Origin: Leptolyngbyaceae cyanobacterium CSSed165cm_216
GTDB lineage: Bacteria > Cyanobacteriota > Cyanobacteriia > Phormidesmidales > Phormidesmidaceae
DNA length: 8,991 nt
Reading direction: 5' to 3'
NCBI GenBank assembly: GCA_007135385.1
Contig: SLIY01000328.1
Span: 1-8,991 of the forward strand
Positions 1 through 6,814 of this stretch are shown one piece after another (the stretch's first letter is position 1; every line of letters begins with the position of its first letter). The position numbers and the translations under genes are program-made. Below the pieces are notes generated by a model. It made no database searches, was not told the origin of the DNA, and was given only the letters and a program-made list of their open reading frames with translations.

Positions 1-428
1 ACAACCCCGAAACCCACCTGATCCCACTGATTCTGCAAACGGCCCTGGGCCAACGGGACGCCATCTATATTTATGGCACCGACTACCCCACCGAGGATGG
101 CACCTGTGTGCGCGATTATATTCACGTGTGTGACCTGGCCGATGCCCATATTCTGGGGCTGGAATATTTGCTGAAGGGCGGCCAAAGCACCATCTTTAAC
201 TTAGGCAACGGTAATGGCTTCTCGGTGCGGCAAGTAATTGATGCCGCCGCTCGGGTGACGGGTCAAACTATTCCCGTGGTAGAAGATGACCGCCGCCCCG
301 GTGATCCACCGGCTCTGGTGGGGGGCAGCGATCGCGCCCGCAGCATCCTCGGTTGGGATCCTCAGTACAGCGACATTGATACCATCCTGGCCCACGCCTG
401 GCAGTGGCACCAGGGGCGTCACGGTTAA
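1..428 (+). CDS. galE: UDP-glucose 4-epimerase, C-terminal part (cut by window edge)
   Basis: Interconverts UDP-glucose and UDP-galactose in the cytosol, supplying galactose units for polysaccharides. The reading frame is open from base 3 to the TAA at 426-428, giving 141 codons, which is the last 40% or so of a protein usually near 330 residues. Family signatures seen are VRDYIHVCDLADAH (the GalE core motif before the C-terminal substrate domain), the IFNLGNGNGFSVRQVI segment, and the PGDPPALVGGSDRARSILGW segment that closes these epimerases. The NAD-binding Gly-rich motif and the catalytic YxxxK lie upstream of the window. The GTG at 108 is internal (the V of VRDYIH) and is not the start. 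The gene converges on the FLG-repeat gene with a 55-bp gap. Another extended SDR sugar epimerase is possible, but the motifs fit GalE best. Confidence 0.93.
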   Translation, partial: NPETHLIPLILQTALGQRDAIYIYGTDYPTEDGTCVRDYIHVCDLADAHILGLEYLLKGGQSTIFNLGNGNGFSVRQVIDAAARVTGQTIPVVEDDRRPGDPPALVGGSDRARSILGWDPQYSDIDTILAHAWQWHQGRHG

Positions 429-483
429 GGGTGACCTGGTTAGGGGGTATGGGAAGCTGCTCGTCCCCTCAACCCGCTCTACC

Positions 484-822
484 CTAAGACGATGATCGTT
501 GGTTATCCAGCGCCAGGGCGGACAAAATTGCCAAACAAGCTAGTCCTGCTAAAGCGGGAGTGGCGGTACCCAAAAAGCCCAGAAACCCTAGGCAACCTAA
601 AAATCCTAGGTAGCCTCTTTTTTGAGGATGCACATTCAGCTTGACTCTGGATGGTTTAACGGGCCACAAAGTCAACAGTGATCCCAGGGATAACAAGGCT
701 AGGTAGGCAAAGTTGGCCAGTGGGGAGTGAGATGGGCTGCCCAAAAAGCCTAGAAAACCTAAAAAGCCTAGAAAACCTAAAAAGCCTAGGAAGCGACCCT
801 CGTTGGTCCTAGCTTGAGTCAT
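484..822 (-). CDS. small membrane protein with two Phe-Leu-Gly repeat blocks, function unknown
   Basis: I do not recognise a characterised family. From the ATG at 822 it encodes 112 residues. A GGAG ribosome-binding site ends nine bases upstream of that ATG; the frame also stays open to a TTG at 900 that has no such site. Layout: hydrophilic N-terminus (1-10), six FLG triplets (11-28), a hydrophobic segment of about 20 residues (34-53), a basic linker (56-70), five more xLG triplets (71-85, with Y and C variants), a second hydrophobic segment (about 87-105), and a polar tail ending in serines. The two halves look like a duplicated module, each an FLG block followed by a P-x-L-A-x-x-A-x-L-A-[LI]-L-S type segment. 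It is probably a two-helix membrane protein, which is inference. FLG-rich small membrane proteins of unknown role occur in other bacteria. It could instead be a repeat-expanded non-functional frame. Confidence 0.5.
   Translation of the reverse strand: MTQARTNEGRFLGFLGFLGFLGFLGFLGSPSHSPLANFAYLALLSLGSLLTLWPVKPSRVKLNVHPQKRGYLGFLGCLGFLGFLGTATPALAGLACLAILSALALDNQRSSS
568..612 (-). repeat. second FLG-coding microsatellite, 5 x 9 bp
   Basis: Five 9-bp units encode YLG FLG CLG FLG FLG in the small membrane protein gene. They are more diverged than the first block, with tac and tgc replacing ttt and with ggg and gga glycine codons, so this looks like an older or less often corrected expansion. Confidence 0.85.
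739..792 (-). repeat. first FLG-coding microsatellite, 6 x 9 bp with an 18-bp higher-order unit
   Basis: Six 9-bp units encode FLG. The codons alternate TTT-TTA-GGT and TTT-CTA-GGC, so the real repeating unit is 18 bp and copies are nearly identical. Unit gain or loss would change protein length but keep the frame. Confidence 0.9.
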
Positions 823-913
823 CGTCTCTATCTCCGATTGATAATTACTTTGGGAGACTGATAGCCTGTTAAGTCGGTGGACAAAGATATAAGGACTCAA
901 CGTCGCTGGTTTT

Positions 914-950
914 GACTCTGCTCAACCCGCAACCAGGCCTGAGCGGAGTC
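914..950. repeat. inverted copy of the array core facing the first array unit
   Basis: GACTCTGCTCA (914-924) is the reverse complement of TGAGCGGAGTC (940-950) except for one position that can pair as G-U in RNA. The 11-bp stem encloses 15 bases. The array therefore begins with one inverted half-copy facing seven direct copies. Confidence 0.65.
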
Positions 951-1074
951 TACGAGGCCTAAGCGGAGTCTACGAGGCCTAAGCGGAGTCTACGAGGCCT
1001 GAGCGGAGTCTACGAGGCCTGAGCGGAGTCTACGAGGCCTGAGCGGAGTCTACGAGGCCTGAGCGGAGTCGAAG
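935..1074. repeat. tandem array of seven 20-bp units
   Basis: Seven contiguous 20-bp copies of aggcctgagcggagtctacg. Copies 2 and 3 have A instead of G at unit position 7, and copy 7 ends in gaag instead of tacg. There are no spacers, so it is not a CRISPR. The unit length is not a multiple of three and no gene spans it. The last copy carries CTGAGCGGAGTCGAAGG, resembling a dispersed short repeat common in environmental bacterial genomes, so the array probably arose by local amplification of one such element. It lies 143 bp beyond the sugar dehydrogenase stop and 113 bp upstream of the FLG gene start. Confidence 0.95.
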
Positions 1075-1216
1075 GCCGGATCAAGGATCAGTCAGCCATG
1101 GTGTCCATGTACTTACTGTAGCGTCCAGACTAAGAAGTAGAGCTTGCTGAAAAAAGCCCAAGCCCAAGTAGATAGGGGTATTCAGGGTAGAACAGACAGA
1201 GCTGGGGGGCTGGGGG
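1075..1216. other. short spacer after the tandem array, nothing recognised
   Basis: 142 bp between the array and the sugar dehydrogenase stop codon. An A6 run (T6 on the minus strand) at 1151-1156 lies near GCTTG/CAAGC arms at 1144-1165, but the T run falls in the loop, so it is not a normal terminator. I see no gene or RNA here. Confidence 0.5.
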
Positions 1217-2422
1217 TTAAGGCGCTAACCGATAGAGGCCGGCCTTGCTGGCGTCGTTGAGCACATAAATATAGCCGTCAGGACCTTGTCGGACATCGCG
1301 GATGCGCCCCACTTCCTGCAGCAGCAGTTCCTCTTCGTGCAGCACTTCCTGCTCGTCAAAGACGACACGGCGGATGCGTTCGCTGCGCAGGCCACCGGCT
1401 AACAGGTTGCCCTCCCAGGCCGGAAAGGTGTCCCCACTTACCCAGGCCAATCCAGAAGGGGCATGGGTGGGTAAAAACTCATAGAAGGGCTCAATCACCC
1501 CTTCCATCCGGCGATTGATGGCGTCGGGGAAAGGGCCTTCCGAACCATAGTCGAGGCCACGGGTAACCAGGGGCCAGCCGTAATTCAAACCGGCTTCAAT
1601 CCGGTTAATTTCGTCGCCGCCTCGGGGGCCATGGTCGGTGGTCCAGATGTCGCCACTGGCTGGGTCCACCACCATGCCCTGGGTGTTACGCACCCCGTAG
1701 GCGTAGATTTCATCCAGGGCGTCGGGGTCATCCACAAAGGGATTATCTGATGGAATGGAACCATCGTCGTTGAGGCGCAGTACTTTACCGGCGTGGTCAT
1801 TCAGGTCTTGGGCTCGGGGTGGCTCAGAACCGCGATCGCCAATTGTCATCAGTAACGTCCCATCCTGGGCCCAGGCCAGGCGTGACCCGTAGTGACGACC
1901 GGGCTGGGAGTAGCGATTTTGGACAAAAATATCCTCCCAGGCTTCTAGGTTAGCGCCCTCTAGGCGGGCTCGCCCCAGGGCGGTTGCGGTTCGGCCATTG
2001 CCATCGGGCTTGGCATAGGTGAGGTAAAGCCAGCCGTTGTCGTTAAAGTCAGGGTGAATGGCCACATCCAGCAGTCCCCCTTGCCCTTGGGCATTCACCT
2101 GGGGGGTGCCGGATATTTCGGTCAGTTCGCCATTATTCCAGAGCTGAAGACGGCCAGGTCGCTCGGTGATTAAAATCTGACCATCGGGTAAAAAAGCCAT
2201 ACCCCAGGGATGCTCAAGCCCTGAGGCCAGTTGGATCAACTCAAAGGTCTCGTACTCTGTATCAAACGTATCCAGGGTTGCGGCCGCCGCGATCGCGCTT
2301 GGTGCCGATTCATGGCCATTGACCGCTACGGTCTCCGACGGGTCATCATTGGCGGCACTACAGGCCCCAAGCAGAACCACCATGGGCAAGATGGATGCCA
2401 GTCGTTGAATCTTGATTACCAT
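1217..2422 (-). CDS. PQQ-dependent aldose sugar dehydrogenase, lipoprotein
   Basis: Soluble glucose dehydrogenase / Asd (YliI-like) family: a six-bladed beta-propeller that oxidises aldoses to lactones using PQQ and calcium. I chose the ATG at 2422 (401 residues) because it gives a compact lipoprotein signal, with a basic n-region, a hydrophobic core and the lipobox LGAC with Cys21. A GTG at 2461 would add 13 residues. Neither start has a well-spaced Shine-Dalgarno. Motifs: QGQGGLLDVAIHPDF (112-126); HYGSRLAW, where His177 matches the catalytic His144 of the Acinetobacter enzyme; TIGDRG (193-198); Arg245-Asn246, matching its Arg228-Asn229; DHGPRGGDEIN (263-273); NYGWP (280-284); and R373-I-R375 DV, matching the PQQ-binding Arg406/Arg408. 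The key residues are intact, so it should be active, anchored to a membrane facing the periplasm or thylakoid lumen. Substrate is unknown. Cyanobacteria usually lack PQQ synthesis, so PQQ may be scavenged (inference). No operon partner is seen. Confidence 0.93.
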   Translation of the reverse strand: MVIKIQRLASILPMVVLLGACSAANDDPSETVAVNGHESAPSAIAAAATLDTFDTEYETFELIQLASGLEHPWGMAFLPDGQILITERPGRLQLWNNGELTEISGTPQVNAQGQGGLLDVAIHPDFNDNGWLYLTYAKPDGNGRTATALGRARLEGANLEAWEDIFVQNRYSQPGRHYGSRLAWAQDGTLLMTIGDRGSEPPRAQDLNDHAGKVLRLNDDGSIPSDNPFVDDPDALDEIYAYGVRNTQGMVVDPASGDIWTTDHGPRGGDEINRIEAGLNYGWPLVTRGLDYGSEGPFPDAINRRMEGVIEPFYEFLPTHAPSGLAWVSGDTFPAWEGNLLAGGLRSERIRRVVFDEQEVLHEEELLLQEVGRIRDVRQGPDGYIYVLNDASKAGLYRLAP

Positions 2423-2670
2423 CACCTTCACCACGATAGTCTGCGCTAGATAAGTCTTCACTGCATATCAGCAGGCTCAACGTGCTTGACTCGATGCGTC
2501 CACAGAGCCCTCCCTTACCCTAACGAACTTCCCCCCCAGGACACATTTACCCCGGGACAGAATTGTTAATATCTTTGGGTACGCCAGTAATCCAGCCGGA
2601 TTTTAGCTGGCGGTCAGACGGCCTGGTGTGGACCGGGTTCCCATTGGTAACAGGTCTGCCCCTCTCCCCC

Positions 2671-2700
2671 TACCCTACAGGAAGCCGCTCCGCCTCTACA
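2671..2700. repeat. 30-bp dispersed repeat, copy 1 (diverged)
   Basis: Shares the core GAAGCCGCTCCGC and the TACCCT...CTAC frame with the copies at 2806 and 8929. It has ACAGG in place of TGCGGG and CCTCT in place of CGTCT, which breaks the GCGG/CCGC mini-hairpin kept in the other two. Confidence 0.85.
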
Positions 2701-2747
2701 CCCATCCACCGCCGTTACCATTCCCCGCCAGGGCGGACACAGAAAAA

Positions 2748-2775
2748 GGCAGAAGGATGAAGGCAGAAGGTTGAA
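2748..2775. repeat. 2 x 14-bp tandem repeat
   Basis: GGCAGAAGGATGAA (2748-2761) is followed directly by GGCAGAAGGTTGAA (2762-2775), one difference. Purine-rich repeats like this are common in cyanobacterial spacers. Confidence 0.8.
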
Positions 2776-2805
2776 TTTTGAAATTTCCCTCTTGTCCATC
2801 CACCC

Positions 2806-2835
2806 TACCCTGCGGGAAGCCGCTCCGCGTCTACC
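2806..2835. repeat. 30-bp dispersed repeat, copy 2
   Basis: Nearly identical to the copy at 8929-8958, differing at one base (CCCTGCGGG against CCCGGCGGG). GCGG-GAAG-CCGC can fold as a small hairpin. It ends 37 bp before the upp ATG, so it would lie in the upp leader if transcription starts upstream of it. The pyrimidine-rich flank (CCCCACCTCCCCATCC) recurs beside copy 3. Confidence 0.9.
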
Positions 2836-2872
2836 ACCCATCCACCCACCTTCCCCACCTCCCCATCCCCCC

Positions 2873-3508
2873 ATGCCCAACAACCTCCACCTGATCAACC
2901 ACCCCCTGATTCAACACAAGCTCACCCTGATGCGGCGGGCGGAGACTAGCACGACCAAGTTCCGCGCCCTGTTGAAGGAAATCAGCCTGCTGATGGCCTA
3001 TGAGGTCACCCGGGATTTGCCCCTGAAGCTGGAGATGATCCAAACTCCTCTGGCGGCCATGGACGCGCCAGTGCTGGCACCGGAAAAAAAGTTGGTGGTG
3101 GTGTCGATTATGCGAGCCGGACAGGGGATCTTGGATGGCATTCTAGAGTTGATGCCGTCGGCCCGGGTGGGGCACATTGGCCTGTACCGTGATCCCCAAA
3201 CCCTGCGGGTGATTGAATATTTCTTTAAGGTGCCAGAAGATCTGGCTGATCGCGATGTGCTGGTGGTAGACCCGATGATTGCCACTGGCAATACCGCTGT
3301 GGCCGCGTTGTACCCGCTGAAGCAGGCCCAGCCACGATCGCTACGGTTCCTCTGTCTGTTGGCTGCCCCCGAGGGCATTACCCACTTTCACCAAGAGCAC
3401 CCCGATGTGCCCCTGTACACGGCGGCCATTGATGACAGCTTGAATGACCAGGGATACATTCTGCCTGGGCTCGGAGATGCGGGCGATCGCCTGTTTGGCA
3501 CCAAGTAA
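2873..3508 (+). CDS. upp: uracil phosphoribosyltransferase
   Basis: Converts uracil plus PRPP to UMP and pyrophosphate in the pyrimidine salvage pathway; cytosolic. It has 211 residues, within the family's usual 208-216. Signatures: HPLIQHKLTLMRR with the TSTTKFR that follows (10-31), a flexible-loop region with MRAGQGILDG (80-89), the PRPP-binding loop VLVVDPMIATGN (129-140, Asp133), and the uracil-binding C-terminus YILPGLGDAGDRLFGT (195-210). The frame is open upstream to a TTG at 2771, but those 34 residues are translated dispersed repeat, and homology begins right after the ATG at 2873. That ATG has only pyrimidines before it, so there is no Shine-Dalgarno. The gene ends 7 bp before the stop of the convergent GH13 gene. 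Function is secure. Confidence 0.97.
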   Translation: MPNNLHLINHPLIQHKLTLMRRAETSTTKFRALLKEISLLMAYEVTRDLPLKLEMIQTPLAAMDAPVLAPEKKLVVVSIMRAGQGILDGILELMPSARVGHIGLYRDPQTLRVIEYFFKVPEDLADRDVLVVDPMIATGNTAVAALYPLKQAQPRSLRFLCLLAAPEGITHFHQEHPDVPLYTAAIDDSLNDQGYILPGLGDAGDRLFGTK

Positions 3509-3515
3509 GAAGCGG

Positions 3516-4958
3516 CTACACAGTAGCCATCACCCCAGACCGGGGGGGCAGGTGCAGCTTCTGGCGATCCCAGGTGGCCCCACCGTAGGTAAATACCGGC
3601 ACAGGGTTTGCCCCCTGGGATAATAAAGCATCAGTGGCTAACCCCATGGGGGCTGTGCCCGTGTTCAGGGCTACGGCCAAGCGATCGCTGTCCAGGCTAC
3701 GGTTGACAACATAGGTCTCGCCCTCGGCATAGACCACCCCATAGGTGCCGGTCCGCAGGGCGGGATAGCGGTGCCGTAGACGAATTAGTTCCCGGTAAAG
3801 CTGGACAATTCTCTGGTTCCACTGACTTTCAGGGGGAAAAGTACGACGGCAGTCGGGGTCCAGTTCTCCTGGTAAGCCCACCTCATCCCCGTAATAAATG
3901 CTGGGGGCCCCAGGGAAGGTGAACAGTAGCAGGGTGGCGAGCACCACACTAGCCTCATCGTCGCCTACCACCGAATAGAGGCGGGCCACATCATGGCTAG
4001 ACAGCAGGTTCAACTGGGCCAATTGGGCCTCCCAAGGGTAGAGGCCCAGCAGTCGCTGAATTTTTTGCGCATACCCTGGGGCATCCAGGGCTGGATAGGG
4101 GAAGTAGTGGGGCGTTTCCACTAGATCCATGCGGACCCGATCGCCCGCTGCAAAGGCAATCGTGGATCCGGTAAATGGATAGTTCATTACCCCGTCAAAC
4201 TGGGTGCCATCGAGCCACTGGCTGGCCTCGGTCCAAATTTCGCCGACGATATAGGCCTCGGGATTGAGCGCTTTAATGCGATCGCGAAATTCCTGCCAAA
4301 ACCCGGTGGTTTCCACTTCATAGGGCACATCCAGTCGCCAACCATCAATTCCCTGGCGAATCCAGTATTCACCAATCCGCATAATGTACTCCCGCACCAC
4401 CGGGTTGTCGTGGTTAAACTCCGGCAGGGCCCGGTTATTGACCCAACCCTGGTAGTTGGCGGGTAGAGCGCCATCGTAGGCCGACAGGGGCCAGTTTTCC
4501 ACCTTGAACCAGTCCAGCCAGGGGGAATGGGGACCATTTTCCAAAATGTCGTTAAAAAAGAAAAAGCCCCGTCCACAGTGGTTAAACACCCCGTCCAGCA
4601 CCACTCGTAAATTTTTGCGATGGGCGGCTTCTAGAAAGTCGGCAAAGGCCTGATTCCCCCCCAACAGCGGATCCACCTGGTAGTAATCATGGGTGTGATA
4701 GCGGTGGTTGCTGGTTGATTGAAAAATCGGGGTCAAGTAGATAGCGGTGATGCCCAGGTCAACCAGGTAGTCGAGCTGCTCCGCAATTCCCCATAGATCC
4801 CCCCCCTTGTAGCCGAAGAGGGTGGGGGGCGACTCCCAGGCCTCTAGGGCCACAGCCATCGTGGGGTCAGTGACGGATCGCTGGGTACGGGCGAACCGAT
4901 CGGGGAAGATTTGGTAGAAAACGGCGTGTTTCACCCAGTCGGGGGTTTGAAAAGCCAT
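3516..4958 (-). CDS. GH13 alpha-amylase family hydrolase (cyclomaltodextrinase/neopullulanase-like, no N-terminal domain)
   Basis: Hydrolyses alpha-glucosidic bonds in maltodextrins or related glucans and probably acts in cytosolic glycogen or maltodextrin turnover, as no signal peptide is seen. It has 480 residues with the (beta/alpha)8 barrel starting at once (AVFYQIFPDRFA, 12-24). All four conserved GH13 regions are present: DGVFNH (122-127), GWRLD with nucleophile Asp210, GEIW with acid/base Glu240, and SSHD with Asp323. A short C-terminal beta domain follows after about residue 405. YKGGDLWGI and the DVPYE context point to the cyclomaltodextrinase/neopullulanase branch (GH13_20-like), whose members often carry an N-terminal CBM34 of about 120 residues; none is present here. 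The ATG at 4958 has AAGG nine bases upstream. Exact substrate cannot be told from sequence. Confidence 0.94.
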   Translation of the reverse strand: MAFQTPDWVKHAVFYQIFPDRFARTQRSVTDPTMAVALEAWESPPTLFGYKGGDLWGIAEQLDYLVDLGITAIYLTPIFQSTSNHRYHTHDYYQVDPLLGGNQAFADFLEAAHRKNLRVVLDGVFNHCGRGFFFFNDILENGPHSPWLDWFKVENWPLSAYDGALPANYQGWVNNRALPEFNHDNPVVREYIMRIGEYWIRQGIDGWRLDVPYEVETTGFWQEFRDRIKALNPEAYIVGEIWTEASQWLDGTQFDGVMNYPFTGSTIAFAAGDRVRMDLVETPHYFPYPALDAPGYAQKIQRLLGLYPWEAQLAQLNLLSSHDVARLYSVVGDDEASVVLATLLLFTFPGAPSIYYGDEVGLPGELDPDCRRTFPPESQWNQRIVQLYRELIRLRHRYPALRTGTYGVVYAEGETYVVNRSLDSDRLAVALNTGTAPMGLATDALLSQGANPVPVFTYGGATWDRQKLHLPPRSGVMATV

Positions 4959-5019
4959 GGAATTTTGCCTTGGTCGCTATCGTTAGGCTACCGTCATCTG
5001 TCAGGTCTGGCCATGGGAC

Positions 5020-5274
5020 TTAAGGGGTTCTCAGCACTTTCATCGCTTCTTCCACCTGGGCTTTAGGGTTGAATGGGGAATTAAATATTCAGCATGCCTC
5101 AGCGGTACCACCGGGGGTGTCATCCTTGGGGTAGAAGTACGGCACCACCGCCTTTGCGTCGCGAAAACGGCTCAGGGTAATGGGCTCTCCCGCTGGATTG
5201 GGCCGTGTCATGTCTGGGGCAAGGTCGCCAGCTTGTACAGCCATGGGAAGCTCCATGGCAGCAATTGTGAACAT
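5020..5274 (-). pseudogene. bcp: decayed peroxiredoxin Q/BCP remnant with internal deletion
   Basis: Intact PrxQ/BCP is a thiol peroxidase of about 150 residues. Here the N-terminal third is clear: AVQAGDLAPDMTRP, then YFYPKDDTPG. It then reads TPGGTAEAC and stops at TGA (5089-5091). The peroxidatic cysteine of the TPGC motif is Gly56 (one base change, TGT to GGT, would explain it), while the resolving-type Cys61 remains. In the same frame past the TGA comes FNPKAQVEEAMKVLR and a TAA at 5020, which resembles the C-terminal tail of these proteins, so the middle 65 or so residues were probably deleted. Other unusual changes (DFT to DMT, VVLY to VVPY) fit relaxed selection. The original start was probably the ATG at 5244 or 5256. 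It lies divergently from cry and upstream of the GH13 gene. A functional copy elsewhere is expected. Confidence 0.8.
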
Positions 5275-5329
5275 TAATTTTTACAATACTTAAAAAAGTT
5301 CCTTTACGCTGGCCTAAACGAGAAATCCA

Positions 5330-6814
5330 TTGACTCATATCATCTGGTTCCGCAACGACCTGCGTCTGCACGACCACCCTCTGCTCTACGAGGCGGCCCA
5401 GACCAGGCAGCGGATTATCCCGCTCTATTGTTTTGACCCCCGGCAGTTTGGCCAGACCGCTTTTGGTTTTGCCAAAACCGGGGCCTATCGGGCCAGGTTT
5501 TTACTGGAAAGTGTCGCCGATCTGCGGCGGTCATTGCAGGCCCTGGGCAGTGACCTGGTGATCCGAGTAGGCCATCCCGAGACGATTATTCCTCATCTGG
5601 TAAAAGAAGTGAGCGCTGATGGGGTGGGCTGGCAAGCAGACGTCATGGCTGAAGAACGGGCGGTTGAGCGGGCCGTCGCCACCCAGCTCCAGTCTCTGGA
5701 GGTCCGCACCCAGCACTACTGGGGAGCGACCCTCTACCATCCCGATCATCTGCCCTTTGCGATCGCCCAGCTACCAGCGGTTTTCACCCAATTCCGCAAA
5801 CAGGTGGAACGCCACAGCGAGGTGGCCCCCACCTTACCGGCCCCGTCCCAGCTGCCGCCGCTGCCTGCCATCGATCCAGGCTCCTTGCCCCAGTTAGCGG
5901 ATTGGGGCCTGTCAGAGCCCACCAGTGATCAGCGGGCCGTTCTCTCCTTTGCAGGCGGTGAAGCCGCCGGACTCCAGCGCCTGCATCACTATGTGTGGAA
6001 GGCGGACTGCCTCAAAACCTATAAGCAAACCCGCAACGGCATGGTGGGGGCCAACTATTCTTCAAAACTGTCCGCCTGGCTGGCCCTGGGTTGTCTCTCC
6101 CCTCGCCAGGTCTACGAGACGGTGCAGCAATACGAACAGGAACGGGTGCGCAACGACTCTACTTACTGGCTGGTGTTTGAGCTGCTGTGGCGAGACTACT
6201 TTCGCTTTGTCTGTGCCCAACACGGCGATCGCGTCTTCTATCCCTCTGGCCTGCGGGGGCTGAACATGGCCTGGAAGCAAGACTGGCCCAGATTCGACGC
6301 CTGGCGGCAGGGGCGCACGGGTTTCCCCCTGGTGGATGCCAACATGCGCGAACTGGCCCACTCTGGGTTTATGTCCAACCGGGGACGGCAGAATGTGGCT
6401 AGCTTTCTCACCAAAAACCTTGGCATTGACTGGCGCATGGGGGCCGAGTGGTTTGAGTCACTGCTGATCGACTACGACGTGTGCAGCAACTACGGCAACT
6501 GGAACTACACCGCCGGGGTGGGCAATGATGCCCGAGGCTTTCGCTATTTCAATATCCCCAAACAGGCAAAGGACTATGACCCCGATGGCACCTACGTGAA
6601 GCACTGGCTGCCCGAACTGCGGCAGGTGCCCGCCGCCAAGGTGCATACCCCCTGGACGCTGCTGCCGGTGGAGCAAAAACGCTTTCAGGTGCAGCTGGGG
6701 GTGGACTATCCCCAGCCGATCGTCGATTTAGCTAAGTCGGTCAAAGCGAATGAAGCCACCTACAATGCCGCCTTAGAGCATTGGTATAGTATGTCAAGAT
6801 CCCAGGGTTCTTAG
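5330..6814 (+). CDS. cry: DASH-type cryptochrome / single-strand DNA photolyase
   Basis: FAD flavoprotein of the photolyase/cryptochrome superfamily; DASH members repair cyclobutane pyrimidine dimers in single-stranded or looped DNA using blue light, and some have signalling roles. It has 494 residues (Synechocystis Cry-DASH is similar). The N-terminal antenna domain begins IIWFRNDLRLHDHPLL, and the FAD domain spans about 225-410. DASH hallmarks are YKQTRNGMVGANYSSKLSAWLALG, SGFMSNRGRQNVASFLTKN and DYDVCSNYGNWNYTAGVGND. By alignment with E. coli photolyase, the electron-transfer Trp triad is intact (W315, W368, W391), substrate-pocket Glu284 and Trp287 are kept, and the position of E. coli Trp384 is Tyr393, typical of DASH. 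No C-terminal extension. The start is the TTG at 5330: an in-frame stop at 5315 leaves no better codon, and the ribosome site is weak (CGAGA). Confidence 0.95.
   Translation: MTHIIWFRNDLRLHDHPLLYEAAQTRQRIIPLYCFDPRQFGQTAFGFAKTGAYRARFLLESVADLRRSLQALGSDLVIRVGHPETIIPHLVKEVSADGVGWQADVMAEERAVERAVATQLQSLEVRTQHYWGATLYHPDHLPFAIAQLPAVFTQFRKQVERHSEVAPTLPAPSQLPPLPAIDPGSLPQLADWGLSEPTSDQRAVLSFAGGEAAGLQRLHHYVWKADCLKTYKQTRNGMVGANYSSKLSAWLALGCLSPRQVYETVQQYEQERVRNDSTYWLVFELLWRDYFRFVCAQHGDRVFYPSGLRGLNMAWKQDWPRFDAWRQGRTGFPLVDANMRELAHSGFMSNRGRQNVASFLTKNLGIDWRMGAEWFESLLIDYDVCSNYGNWNYTAGVGNDARGFRYFNIPKQAKDYDPDGTYVKHWLPELRQVPAAKVHTPWTLLPVEQKRFQVQLGVDYPQPIVDLAKSVKANEATYNAALEHWYSMSRSQGS

Larger units (their letters stand above)
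2423..2872. other. 450-bp divergent spacer between the sugar dehydrogenase and upp
   Basis: No gene is seen. It holds two copies of the 30-bp dispersed repeat, a 2 x 14-bp purine-rich tandem repeat, and a pyrimidine-only stretch of more than 20 bases ending at the upp ATG. An AT-rich patch near 2561-2576 (TTTACC, 15 bases, TAATAT) could be a weak promoter for upp, but the match is poor and far from the gene. The reading frame from 2771 into upp is translated repeat (it reads LREAAPRLP) and is not a real N-terminal extension. Confidence 0.6.

Noticed and set aside
935..1074. Possible CRISPR array
   Set aside because: The 20-bp units are directly adjacent with no unique spacers, and no cas gene is present.
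1140..1170. Terminator for the sugar dehydrogenase at the T6 run (minus strand)
   Set aside because: The T-run lies within the loop between short arms and does not follow a GC-rich stem.
2771..2872. 34-residue N-terminal extension of upp from a TTG codon
   Set aside because: It is translation of the dispersed repeat and C-rich flank, and family similarity begins at the ATG at 2873.
4187..4576. 129-codon minus-strand frame inside the GH13 gene
   Set aside because: It is an out-of-frame shadow of a gene with all catalytic motifs in the other frame.
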